From positions 1-17,041 of the forward strand of contig JAKPAR010000368.1 in assembly GCA_029779375.1 (NCBI GenBank): DNA of 17,041 nucleotides, given 5' to 3'. This document shows, in pieces, positions 1 through 7,161 of the stretch. How positions within the stretch are numbered: the stretch's first letter is position 1; each line of letters begins with the position of its first letter. Both the position numbers and the translations under genes were made by a program. The notes below the pieces were generated by a model that was not told where the DNA came from, did no database searches, and saw only the letters and a list, made by a program, of their open reading frames with translations. Source of the stretch: Bacillota bacterium (GTDB taxonomy: Bacteria; Bacillota; Clostridia; Tissierellales; Sporanaerobacteraceae).

Positions 1-431
1 TAATTTTATTAGATCAAATTTCAAAACAAGCAGCTGTAAAATATCTAAAATCGGGTGAGTCTTTAGTATTGATTAAGAATTTTTTGAGTTTTGCTTATGT
101 GGAAAATCGTGGAGCAGCTTTTGGTATACTTCAAAATAAAAAAATATTCTTTGTAATTATAACGGCAGCGGTTATATTTTGGGTAATAATTTTTTTGAAA
201 AATAATTTTTATCACTTATCTAAACTTATGAAAGTCTCACTGGTAATGCTAATAGCTGGGGCTGTTGGAAATCTTATAGATAGAATAAGATTTGGATATG
301 TAATAGATTTTATATCGGTGAGGTTCAGCAATGGTTATTATTTTCCAGTATTTAATTTGGCAGATAGTTTTATAGTTATATCTACTATTTTAATCGTAAT
401 CATGGTACTTTTTAACAAATACGAAGTTTGA
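1..431 (+). CDS. lspA: Signal peptidase II (lipoprotein signal peptidase), 5'-truncated by window edge
   Basis: This membrane aspartic protease removes the signal peptide of prolipoproteins after the lipobox cysteine has been diacylated. The reading frame is open from base 3, so the start lies outside the window and 142 residues are visible. Given the usual length of about 150-165, only around 10-20 are missing. The visible N-terminus carries the conserved D-Q-x-S-K pattern (visible residues 4-8), followed by VENRGAAFG. The core GNLIDR...VIDF and FNLADS motifs hold the two catalytic aspartates (visible D102 and D121). Hydrophobic membrane segments surround visible residues 49-65, 76-92 and 120-137. 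The stop TGA at 429-431 is followed closely by rluD, as in B. subtilis lspA-ylyB. An internal TTG at 69 is not the start, because conserved family residues lie upstream of it. Confidence 0.96.
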   Translation, partial: ILLDQISKQAAVKYLKSGESLVLIKNFLSFAYVENRGAAFGILQNKKIFFVIITAAVIFWVIIFLKNNFYHLSKLMKVSLVMLIAGAVGNLIDRIRFGYVIDFISVRFSNGYYFPVFNLADSFIVISTILIVIMVLFNKYEV

Positions 432-442
432 TGGAGGATAAA

Positions 443-1357
443 ATGGATATTGTTGAAATATATGTTAGCGAAGAAGATAATGAGAGAATAGATGCATATT
501 TAGCTAAAGAATTAAATGAAATTTCGAGAAGTTATATTCAAAAATTAATTGAAAAAAATTTAATTAAAGTAAATGGAAAGTGCGTCAAATCAAAATATTT
601 AGTCAAAGAAGGAGATTATATATTAGTTGAATTGCCAGAACCTAAAAGACTAGAAATAGTTCCTGAGAATATACCACTTGATATTGTTTATGAAGATGAA
701 GATATTGCAGTCATTAATAAACCTCAAGGAATGGTAGTTCATCCAGCGCCTGGAAATTACTCGGGTACTCTAGTAAATGCTCTTTTATACCATTTTGATA
801 ATTTATCTACTATAAATGGGATTATAAGACCGGGTATAGTACATAGAATAGACAAGGATACATCGGGATTACTTGTAATTGCTAAAAATGATTTTACACA
901 TAGAATACTTTCTGAAGAGCTAAAAAAGCACAATATTGTTAGAATTTATATTGCATTAGTTCATGGGAATATTAAAGAAGATAAAGGTACTATAAATGAA
1001 CCCATAGGGAGACATCCGATTGATAGAAAAAAAATGGCTGTTACAGCAAAGAATAGCAAGGAAGCAATAACTCATTTCGAAGTATTGGAAAGATTTGGAG
1101 ATTATACATTAGTTAAAGCCCAATTGGAAACAGGTAGAACACATCAAATAAGAGTTCACATGGCATATATAAATCATCCTGTAGTTGGAGATTTTGTATA
1201 TTCAAAGTACAAAAATAAGTTTGATTTGCAAGGTCAATTGCTTCATGCAAAGAAATTAGAGCTCATACATCCAAGAACACAAGAATATATGAGATTTGAG
1301 TCAAATTTGCCAGATTATTTTGTTAAAGTTCTTGATATTTTAAAAAACAATAAGTAG
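443..1357 (+). CDS. rluD: RluA/RluD-family 23S rRNA pseudouridine synthase (YlyB-like)
   Basis: This enzyme isomerises specific uridines of large-subunit rRNA to pseudouridine. The 304-residue protein has an N-terminal S4 RNA-binding domain (about residues 12-75) and a catalytic RluA-type domain. The catalytic motif [12 protein letters not shown] places the nucleophilic aspartate at D137, and [11 protein letters not shown] is a second family signature. I chose ATG 443 because GGAGG at 433-437 sits 5 nt upstream. The frame also opens at TTG 428 and ATG 431, which overlap the lspA stop, but these lack a suitably placed ribosome binding site. The gene lies between lspA and pyrR exactly as B. subtilis ylyB does. 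Which uridines it modifies cannot be told from sequence alone, so RluD-type specificity is inferred from family. Confidence 0.95.
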   Translation: MDIVEIYVSEEDNERIDAYLAKELNEISRSYIQKLIEKNLIKVNGKCVKSKYLVKEGDYILVELPEPKRLEIVPENIPLDIVYEDEDIAVINKPQGMVVHPAPGNYSGTLVNALLYHFDNLSTINGIIRPGIVHRIDKDTSGLLVIAKNDFTHRILSEELKKHNIVRIYIALVHGNIKEDKGTINEPIGRHPIDRKKMAVTAKNSKEAITHFEVLERFGDYTLVKAQLETGRTHQIRVHMAYINHPVVGDFVYSKYKNKFDLQGQLLHAKKLELIHPRTQEYMRFESNLPDYFVKVLDILKNNK

Positions 1358-1368
1358 GGGTGAAGGTA

Positions 1369-1908
1369 TTGAAAACTAAGGCTGTTATTTTAGATGAAAA
1401 AGCTATTGAAAGAGCGATTACGAGAATAGCTAATGAAATATTGGAAAGAAATAAAGGAACTGAAAATTTGATATTAGTGGGAATAAAGACTAGAGGAGTT
1501 CCTTTTGCAGAAAGGATTTCAAAAAAAATATTCGAAATTGAAGGAATAAGGATACCTGTTGTGACATTGGATATAACATTGTATAGAGATGATTTAACAG
1601 AGCTAGGCTCGAATCCTATAATCAATAACGATTATTTCAATATAGATATAAACAATAAAATAGTAGTTCTTGTTGATGATGTAATATTTACAGGACGAAC
1701 GGTTAGAGCTGCATTAGATGCAATTGTAGATAAAGGAAGGCCTCAAAAAGTTCAGTTAGCTGTTTTGATTGATAGAGGTCATAGAGAGTTTCCTATAAGG
1801 CCAGATTATGTTGGGAAGAATGTTCCTACATCAAAGAATGAAATAGTCAGCGTGCAATTTGAGGAAATAGACGAAATGAATCAAGTAATAATAAATGAAA
1901 AAAGGTAG
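1369..1908 (+). CDS. pyrR: Bifunctional pyr operon regulator / uracil phosphoribosyltransferase PyrR
   Basis: PyrR binds UMP/UTP and, in related bacteria, binds attenuator RNA of pyrimidine genes to favour termination. It also has uracil phosphoribosyltransferase activity. The protein opens [20 protein letters not shown], closely matching B. subtilis PyrR, and carries the PRPP-binding loop [17 protein letters not shown] (about residues 99-115) and the basic C-terminal region [17 protein letters not shown] chose TTG 1369 (179 residues) over GTG 1360: the AGGGGTG run at 1356-1362 lies 6 nt before the TTG, and the resulting N-terminus matches the family length. The gene is 11 nt from rluD, so it is co-transcribed. 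No pyr biosynthetic gene follows, because the unit ends in a terminator facing rqcH. I saw no PyrR-binding RNA site in the window. Confidence 0.95.
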   Translation: MKTKAVILDEKAIERAITRIANEILERNKGTENLILVGIKTRGVPFAERISKKIFEIEGIRIPVVTLDITLYRDDLTELGSNPIINNDYFNIDINNKIVVLVDDVIFTGRTVRAALDAIVDKGRPQKVQLAVLIDRGHREFPIRPDYVGKNVPTSKNEIVSVQFEEIDEMNQVIINEKR

Positions 1909-1931
1909 AAGACTAGTCTTCTACCTTTTTT
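1898..1931. terminator. Bidirectional intrinsic terminator shared by pyrR and rqcH
   Basis: This is a perfect 34-nt palindrome: six A, an 11-bp arm GGTAGAAGACT, its complement, then six T. On either strand it reads as a GC-containing stem followed by a U tract. It contains the TAG stop of pyrR (1906-1908) and, on the other strand, the TAG stop of rqcH (1913-1915). Only 4 bp separate the two genes. Confidence 0.93.
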
Positions 1932-3688
1932 ATCGTGAAAATTTCTTGTTTGCTAGGACTTACATAGATAGTATTGTTATTTTCATATATTACCATTCCT
2001 GGCTTTGAACCTTTTGGTTTTTTTACATTTTTTTTATAAGTATAATCAACAGGAACATTTTGTGAGTTTCTTCCTTTACTATAAAAAGCAGCTAATAATG
2101 CAGCTTCATATAAAGTAGTATCAGGTACTTTTTTGTGTTCTGTTTTTATTATTACATGGCTTCCAGGTATATTTTTTGTATGAAACCATAAGTCTTCTTT
2201 GTCTGCAAACTTTAATGTTAGATAATCATTTTGTTTATTGTTCTTACCTACATATATATGAAAATTGTCAGAAGATAAGAAGTGATGCGGCTTAGATATT
2301 TTATTGCTACTTTTCTTTTTGTTTTTGTACGAATTTTTTATATATCCTTCATTTATCAGTTCATCTTTTATTTCTTCTAATTCTTCAATTTCCGTGCAAT
2401 TTTCAATAGATATTAAGATATTTTCCAAATAATCAATTTCTTCTTGTGTTTGAGGTATTTGACTTTCTAGAAGTTTAGAAGCGTTTTTTAATTTGGCATA
2501 TTTTTTATAATAATATTGAGCATTTTCTGAAGGCGATAATTTGACATCTAATGGAACTGAAATCTCTTCCATATTTTCGCTGTAAAAGTTTTCTAATTGG
2601 ATGTTATTCATTCCTTTTGATATTTTGTATATATTTGCAGAAATTAAATCTCCATAAATTTTATATTTTTCTCTTTTTTTTGCTTCTAATAATTCTTCTT
2701 TTTGTTTTGCTAATTTATTTATGGACCTATCTAGTTTTACTTGTATTGATTTTTTAATGGAAAGTGATTTTTGGCTTATTCTATCTAATATATCTTTTTC
2801 TAGATAGTATTTATCTAGAATAAAACTCATAGATTCATTGTGCTCTATATTCATGTCACTATATTGGGATATATTCATTGAATGAAAATCAATTATTTCA
2901 TTTCTTTCACTGTGAAAAATAATATTTGGCGAAAAATTTTTGAATTTGATATCTTCCATTAATTCTTTAAGAGATTTGAAAAGTAGTTCTTTTTCGTTTA
3001 TATCCAAATATTCCATAGATTTTCTTTCATCTATATGAGCTCGATAGCATATTTCTCTACTTATGAGTGGACTTAATCCAATAAAATTGGTATATAAAAA
3101 TTTAAATATTTGAGTATTTTTATTTTCTTTATCATATATTTTGATAAAAGTATCAAAGTTAATATCGATAGGATTTACTTTATCATTTGAAGGAGGAAAT
3201 TCATATTTTAGTCCAGGTAGTACCTGTCTTACTCTACTCATGTCATAAGGTACTCTTTTTATAGAATCTACTATAGTTCTGGAGAATTTATCTACGAGAA
3301 TTATATTGCTATGTTTGCCCATTATTTCTATTATTAGTTGTTTTGTATTTATTTCTCCCATTTCGTCGAGGCATTTTATATCAATCATTACTATTCTATC
3401 TAATTCATACTGATTTATTTCAGTTATTATGCCATTTGTTAGATGTTTTCTCAATAGCATGCAGAATACAGGTGGTGTATCTGGATTTTTTTTTGAATAG
3501 TTGGTTAAATAAATACGAGGATTGTTGCTACTAGCAGAAAGAATAAGTCTATAATTTTTACCTAGGTTATGAATGTGTATAAGAATTTCATCTTTTTCTT
3601 GCTGATAGATTTTAGTTATTTTACCACCTACAATGGAAGTTTCTAATTCGTTTATTACAGCTCTTGTTACTATTCCATCAAAAGACAT
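1913..3688 (-). CDS. rqcH: RqcH / NFACT-family ribosome quality control protein (YloA, FbpA-like)
   Basis: Bacterial RqcH (NEMF/Rqc2 family) binds 50S subunits obstructed by peptidyl-tRNA and directs C-terminal alanine tailing of the stalled peptide. The 591-residue protein has an NFACT-N domain starting MSFDGIVTRAVINELE. The conserved LDR motif falls at residues 96-98, where D97/R98 are functionally essential in B. subtilis RqcH, and EIMGKHSNIIL is at 121-131. Charged helical, probably coiled-coil, stretches lie near 302-345 and 389-448. The C-terminal NFACT-R domain has DLWFHTKNIPGSH at 499-511. The start is fixed by GGAGG at 3700-3696, 7 nt before the ATG. Another ATG 6 nt upstream is too close to that site, and extending the frame to 3811 would run through the promoter. 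Older databases call this family fibronectin-binding protein; cytosolic RQC is the better-supported role. Confidence 0.96.
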   Translation of the reverse strand: MSFDGIVTRAVINELETSIVGGKITKIYQQEKDEILIHIHNLGKNYRLILSASSNNPRIYLTNYSKKNPDTPPVFCMLLRKHLTNGIITEINQYELDRIVMIDIKCLDEMGEINTKQLIIEIMGKHSNIILVDKFSRTIVDSIKRVPYDMSRVRQVLPGLKYEFPPSNDKVNPIDINFDTFIKIYDKENKNTQIFKFLYTNFIGLSPLISREICYRAHIDERKSMEYLDINEKELLFKSLKELMEDIKFKNFSPNIIFHSERNEIIDFHSMNISQYSDMNIEHNESMSFILDKYYLEKDILDRISQKSLSIKKSIQVKLDRSINKLAKQKEELLEAKKREKYKIYGDLISANIYKISKGMNNIQLENFYSENMEEISVPLDVKLSPSENAQYYYKKYAKLKNASKLLESQIPQTQEEIDYLENILISIENCTEIEELEEIKDELINEGYIKNSYKNKKKSSNKISKPHHFLSSDNFHIYVGKNNKQNDYLTLKFADKEDLWFHTKNIPGSHVIIKTEHKKVPDTTLYEAALLAAFYSKGRNSQNVPVDYTYKKNVKKPKGSKPGMVIYENNNTIYVSPSKQEIFTIKKVED

Positions 3689-3719
3689 TTGCATTCCTCC
3701 AATATTTTTTCTTAAGTTA

Positions 3720-3728
3720 AGTATAGCA
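3720..3728 (-). promoter_or_regulatory. Candidate extended -10 promoter of rqcH
   Basis: On the minus strand the bases read TGCTATACT, a TGn extended -10 plus a near-consensus -10 hexamer. Transcription would start near 3713, giving a leader of about 25 nt before the rqcH ATG. The -35 position, 17 nt upstream, is TTTATT and weak, so the extended element would have to compensate. Predicted from sequence only. Confidence 0.55.
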
Positions 3729-3840
3729 TTTAATCCTGAATAAATAAACAAAAACTCTTTTAGGGAAATTTTTTTAATATTTTGTAATAAAACATGGAAT
3801 AATTCAATCATTAGTAATATAATTGGTAATATAAATTGGC

Positions 3841-3868
3841 TTGATAATAAATGTGAATGTGATAGAAT
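3841..3868 (+). promoter_or_regulatory. Candidate sigma-A promoter of the yicC-remA-gmk-rpoZ-coaBC unit
   Basis: TTGATA (3841-3846) and TAGAAT (3863-3868) are separated by 16 nt, and TGA directly precedes the -10 as an extended TGn element. Transcription would start near 3875, about 25 nt before the yicC ATG. It lies in the gap between divergent rqcH and yicC, where a promoter is required. The rest of that gap (about 3729-3840) is AT-rich with no gene seen. Confidence 0.65.
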
Positions 3869-3899
3869 TTACTAAAATAGCATTGAGAGGATGAAATAT

Positions 3900-4781
3900 A
3901 TGATAAAAAGCATGACAGGGTTTGGTAGAAGTGAGAATACTGATGGAGTACATAATTTCACTATAGAAGTTAAAACCCTAAACCATAGATACAATGATAT
4001 AATAATAAAAATGCCTAAACATATAAATTATGTAGAAGAAAATGTAAAAAAAGTTATAAGAGAGAAGATAAATAGGGGAAGAGTTGAAGTATATATATCA
4101 TTGGAATATGAAGATGATAGAAATATTGATGTAAGAGTAAATGTTCCTTTGGCTAGAGCATATAAAAAAGCTCTAGATGAGATGACAAATGAATTATTTC
4201 CTGATGAGAGTGTAAATATTGAACACATAATAAAGATGCCGGATATTGTAAAGGCAGAGAGATTAGAAGATGATGAAAATGAAATTTGGTTGTGTTTAGA
4301 AAAAGCTCTAGAAGAAGCTTTAGATAATGTGTTTGAAATGAGAACTCGAGAAGGCTATGAACTTTCTAAGGATATTAGGGAAAGAACTTTAAAAATAAAG
4401 AAAATGATAGAATCTATTGAGAAAAGAGCTCCCATAGTTGTGTTGGAGTACAAGGAAAAGTTGAAAGAAAGAGTAGAAGAGCTACTAGATAATGAGTATA
4501 AATTAGATGAAAGTAAGCTTGCCAATGAAATTGCTTTTTATGCAGATAAAAGCAGTATTACTGAAGAAATTGTAAGACTTTATAGTCATATAAATCAGCT
4601 CCTTGAATGTCTTGATAGTATAGAGCCAGTAGGAAGAAAATTAGATTTTTTGATACAAGAAATGAACAGGGAAATAAATACAATTGGTTCTAAGTCTAGT
4701 GATATAGAGATAGGAAAAACTGTAGTGGAAGTAAAGAGTGAACTAGAAAAGGTAAGAGAACAAATTCAAAATGTAGAGTAA
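3900..4781 (+). CDS. yicC: YicC/YloC-family endoribonuclease
   Basis: Members of this family (E. coli YicC, B. subtilis YloC) are reported endoribonucleases involved in RNA turnover. The protein starts MIKSMTGFGRSE, the family signature, and has a YicC-like N-terminal region. Its C-terminal DUF1732 region carries GRKLDFLIQEMNREINTIGS beginning near residue 245. At 293 residues it matches the usual length of about 290. I chose ATG 3900 over ATG 3891: GAGAGG at 3885-3890 abuts 3891 directly but lies 9 nt from 3900, and family proteins begin at MI(K/R)SMT. It is first in a unit followed 15 nt later by remA, the same order as yloC-remA-gmk in B. subtilis. Substrates cannot be judged from sequence. 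Confidence 0.93.
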   Translation: MIKSMTGFGRSENTDGVHNFTIEVKTLNHRYNDIIIKMPKHINYVEENVKKVIREKINRGRVEVYISLEYEDDRNIDVRVNVPLARAYKKALDEMTNELFPDESVNIEHIIKMPDIVKAERLEDDENEIWLCLEKALEEALDNVFEMRTREGYELSKDIRERTLKIKKMIESIEKRAPIVVLEYKEKLKERVEELLDNEYKLDESKLANEIAFYADKSSITEEIVRLYSHINQLLECLDSIEPVGRKLDFLIQEMNREINTIGSKSSDIEIGKTVVEVKSELEKVREQIQNVE

Positions 4782-4796
4782 CAGGAGGGATAAGAA

Positions 4797-5063
4797 ATGA
4801 ATATTAAACTTATTAATATAGGATTTGGAAATATTGTGTCAGCAAATCGAATAATTGCTATTGTAAGTCCGGAGTCAGCACCTATAAAGAGAATGATCCA
4901 AGAAGCTAGAGATAGAGGCATGTTAATAGATGCTACATATGGGCGTAGAACTAGAGCGGTAATTATCACTGATAGTGATCATATTATACTTTCTGCAGTT
5001 CAACCAGAAACTGTAGCTCATAGATTGAATAGCAAAGATGCTATGGATATAGATCTAAATTAG
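4797..5063 (+). CDS. remA: RemA-family DNA-binding regulator (DUF370)
   Basis: RemA (YlzA) is a small DNA-binding protein that in B. subtilis activates biofilm matrix operons and osmoprotection genes. The 88-residue product is nearly identical to the B. subtilis protein over its first 75 residues, including [13 protein letters not shown] with the functionally important R18, [11 protein letters not shown], and [11 protein letters not shown] with basic residues R50, R51 and R53. The start ATG has AGGAGGG 7 nt upstream (4783-4789). It sits between yicC and gmk, its standard position in Bacillota. The short C-terminal tail after VAHRL is not conserved. Which genes it controls here is unknown; such strong conservation in a probable clostridium suggests a role wider than the Bacillus matrix operons, but that is inference. 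Confidence 0.95.
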   Translation: MNIKLINIGFGNIVSANRIIAIVSPESAPIKRMIQEARDRGMLIDATYGRRTRAVIITDSDHIILSAVQPETVAHRLNSKDAMDIDLN

Positions 5064-5077
5064 AGGGAGGAATAAAA

Positions 5078-5680
5078 TTGGAAGAAGGACTACTAGTTGT
5101 AGTATCTGGGCCATCAGGGTGTGGAAAAGGGACAATATGTAAGGAGCTTCTTGGAAGAAATAAAGACATTATCATATCAATTTCTGCTACTACTAGGAAG
5201 CCAAGGAATGGAGAAGTTGAGGGAGTTAATTATTTTTTTATTGATAAAGAACAATTTGATGCTATGGTTCAAAATGATGAATTCATTGAATATGCCAATG
5301 TTCATGGAAATTTTTATGGTACACCTAAAAAATTTGTTTTAGATAAGTTGAAAAATGGAGAAAATATACTTCTTGAAATTGATGTACAAGGTGCAATCCA
5401 AATAAAAAAAATGTATCCAGAAGCGATACTTATATTTATAGTTCCACCTTCTATGGAAGAGTTGAAAAATAGAATTGTTGGAAGAGGGACGGAAAGTGAA
5501 AGTGATATTGAGAAAAGATATGAAAATGCTTTTAAAGAATTGGAATATATAAAAGAATATGAGTATATGGTTATAAATGATGAAGTCATAGCTGCTGTCG
5601 AAAAGATTGAATCGATTATAATGGCAGAAAAATGTAAAACTATAAGACAAAAAGAATTAATAAAAAAAATATTAGCATAG
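5078..5680 (+). CDS. gmk: Guanylate kinase
   Basis: Gmk phosphorylates GMP (and dGMP) to GDP with ATP, an essential step in guanine nucleotide supply that also affects (p)ppGpp metabolism. The 200-residue protein shows the P-loop GPSGCGKGT at residues 11-19, the GMP-binding signature SISATTRKPRNGEVEGVNYFF, then the ENILLEIDVQGA strand and a lid region containing RIVGRGTESESDIEKR. The third variable P-loop position is cysteine, where valine or alanine is more usual; the catalytic K17 is intact. The start is TTG 5078 with AGGGAGG 7 nt upstream (5064-5070), and no in-frame ATG lies before the P-loop. It is 14 nt after remA and 12 nt before rpoZ, so co-transcribed. Confidence 0.97.
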   Translation: MEEGLLVVVSGPSGCGKGTICKELLGRNKDIIISISATTRKPRNGEVEGVNYFFIDKEQFDAMVQNDEFIEYANVHGNFYGTPKKFVLDKLKNGENILLEIDVQGAIQIKKMYPEAILIFIVPPSMEELKNRIVGRGTESESDIEKRYENAFKELEYIKEYEYMVINDEVIAAVEKIESIIMAEKCKTIRQKELIKKILA

Positions 5681-5692
5681 GAGGTTTTTTAC

Positions 5693-5899
5693 ATGTATCC
5701 TTCAGTTAATGAATTAACTAAAAAAGCAGATAGTAGATATACATTAGTCATGCTTGCTTCAAAGAGGGCTAGACAGTTGGTCGATGGTGCAAAACCATAT
5801 ATAGACACAGATTTAAACAAACCTGTAAGCATTGCTATTGAAGAAATAAGACAGGGCAAAATAACATATAGAAGACCTGATATAAAAGGACTTAAGTAG
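5693..5899 (+). CDS. rpoZ: DNA-directed RNA polymerase omega subunit
   Basis: Omega binds the beta-prime subunit and assists assembly and stability of RNA polymerase. The 68-residue protein has the conserved SRYTLVMLASKRARQLVDGA segment near residues 14-33 and the KPVSIAIEEIRQGKITY segment near 43-59. Its length is typical for Bacillota. The ribosome binding site AGGAGG (5679-5684) overlaps the gmk stop codon and lies 8 nt from the ATG, which suggests translation linked to gmk. Its place between gmk and coaBC is conserved across Bacillota. Confidence 0.96.
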   Translation: MYPSVNELTKKADSRYTLVMLASKRARQLVDGAKPYIDTDLNKPVSIAIEEIRQGKITYRRPDIKGLK

Positions 5900-5909
5900 G
5901 TGATGTGAA

Positions 5910-7103
5910 ATGTTGTTAGAAGGAAAGAATATATTAGTTTGTGTAAGTGGAGGAATAGCAGCGTATAAAGTAGTAGATGTGGTAAGTAGATTAAAAAAGT
6001 TAAATGCAAATGTAAATGTAATAATGACCAAATCAGCCACAAATTTTGTTGCTCCATTGACATTTCAAACTTTGTCTCAAAACTTTGTGAATGTAGATAT
6101 GTTTGAAGAACCAAAAACTTGGGAAGTTGAACATATTTCTTTAGCAGAAAAGGCAGATTTGGTTTTAATAGCACCTGCTACTGCCAATGTAATAGGGAAA
6201 ATTGCAAATGGAATAGCAGATGATATGTTGACTACAGTAGTTATGGCAACAAAGGCTAAAGTTATATTTGCTCCTTCAATGAATACCCATATGTATATGA
6301 ATCCTATTGTAAAAGAGAATATGGAGAAGTTAAAGGCTTATGGATATGAGTTTATAAATGCTAATGTAGGATTACTTGCTTGTGGAACTTATGGAGAAGG
6401 TAGGATGGCTGAGCCAGCAGAGATAGTTGAATATCTGAAAAATTCTTTTTATGATAAAGATTTAAAGGGCAAAAAAATCGTTATAACTGCTGGACCAACT
6501 ATAGAACCTCTTGATCCTGTAAGATATATGACGAATTTTTCAAGTGGGAAAATGGGATATGCTCTTGCTAAAATGGCTAAAAATAGAGGTGGTGATGTGG
6601 TTTTGATCACTGGTCCTACTAATCTTTGTCCACCTAGCGGAGTAAAAGTAGTCAATATAAATACAACAAGAGAAATGCTTAATGCTATTGAAAAAGAATT
6701 TGATGATTGCCATGTTTTAATTAAAGCTGCAGCTCCATTGGATTATAGACCTGAAACTGTCAGTGATAAAAAGATAAAGAAAGGCGAAGAAGCTTTAGAG
6801 TTGAGATTTGTAAGAAATCCAGATATAGCTATGCATTTCGGAAAGATAAAAGGTGAAAAAATAATGGTAGGGTTTGCAGCAGAAACAAACAATTTAATAG
6901 AATATGCTAAAGAAAAAATGGCAAAAAAGAATTTTGATTTTATAGTAGCAAATGATGTATCTAAAGAAGGTGCTGGCTTTAGAACAAATACCAATATTGT
7001 CAATATAATCGATAAAAGTGGTAAAGTTTTTGAGTACCCATTGATGAGCAAAGATGAGCTGGCAAATATTATTTTAGATAAGGTCGTAGAACTTTTGAAC
7101 TAA
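5910..7103 (+). CDS. coaBC: Bifunctional phosphopantothenoylcysteine decarboxylase / phosphopantothenate-cysteine ligase
   Basis: CoaBC carries out two successive steps of coenzyme A synthesis: CTP-dependent joining of cysteine to 4'-phosphopantothenate (CoaB) and FMN-dependent decarboxylation (CoaC). In the N-terminal CoaC flavoprotein domain (about 1-180), the catalytic histidine H75 lies in EVEHIS, the APSMNTHMY motif at 121-129, and the conserved lid cysteine C158 in LACGTYGEGRM. The CoaB domain (about 186-397) begins KKIVITAGPTIEPLDPVRY, has N209 in the TNFSSGKMGYA loop, then AAAPLDYRPETV, DKKIKK and GFAAETNN. The AAAPLDYR stretch differs slightly from the common AAVADYR. AGGTGA (5898-5903) overlaps the rpoZ stop and lies 6 nt from the ATG. 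Length (397) is normal. It is the last gene before a terminator. Confidence 0.97.
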   Translation: MLLEGKNILVCVSGGIAAYKVVDVVSRLKKLNANVNVIMTKSATNFVAPLTFQTLSQNFVNVDMFEEPKTWEVEHISLAEKADLVLIAPATANVIGKIANGIADDMLTTVVMATKAKVIFAPSMNTHMYMNPIVKENMEKLKAYGYEFINANVGLLACGTYGEGRMAEPAEIVEYLKNSFYDKDLKGKKIVITAGPTIEPLDPVRYMTNFSSGKMGYALAKMAKNRGGDVVLITGPTNLCPPSGVKVVNINTTREMLNAIEKEFDDCHVLIKAAAPLDYRPETVSDKKIKKGEEALELRFVRNPDIAMHFGKIKGEKIMVGFAAETNNLIEYAKEKMAKKNFDFIVANDVSKEGAGFRTNTNIVNIIDKSGKVFEYPLMSKDELANIILDKVVELLN

Positions 7104-7138
7104 AAGCTAGATAAGGCTCAATCTAGCTTTTAGTTTTT
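7098..7138 (+). terminator. Intrinsic terminator after coaBC
   Basis: A 15-bp perfect stem (7098-7112 with 7121-7135) closes an 8-nt loop (AAGGCTCA), and the downstream T run reaches 7138. The stem includes the coaBC stop codon TAA (7101-7103), so coding sequence runs straight into the terminator. It separates the yicC-coaBC unit from priA. Confidence 0.9.
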
Positions 7139-7161
7139 AATAATGAAAAGGATTGGTAATA

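Noticed and set aside
428..442. rluD starting at TTG 428 or ATG 431, overlapping the lspA stop
   Set aside because: No ribosome binding site at a proper distance; GGAGG at 433-437 fits ATG 443.
3689..3811. N-terminal extension of rqcH by 41 residues
   Set aside because: The extension is not family-like, crosses the candidate -10 element and lacks its own ribosome binding site, while GGAGG sits 7 nt before the MSFDG start.
5339..5650. 103-codon minus-strand frame inside gmk
   Set aside because: Very rich in Phe, Ser, Ile and Tyr with no recognisable domain, and it lies wholly within a conserved gene, so it is taken as a chance frame.
5689..6174. 161-codon open frame on the minus strand opposite rpoZ and coaBC
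   Set aside because: It is a shadow of two well-identified plus-strand genes. Its Leu/Phe/His-rich composition is typical of antisense frames in AT-rich DNA, and it resembles no family I know.
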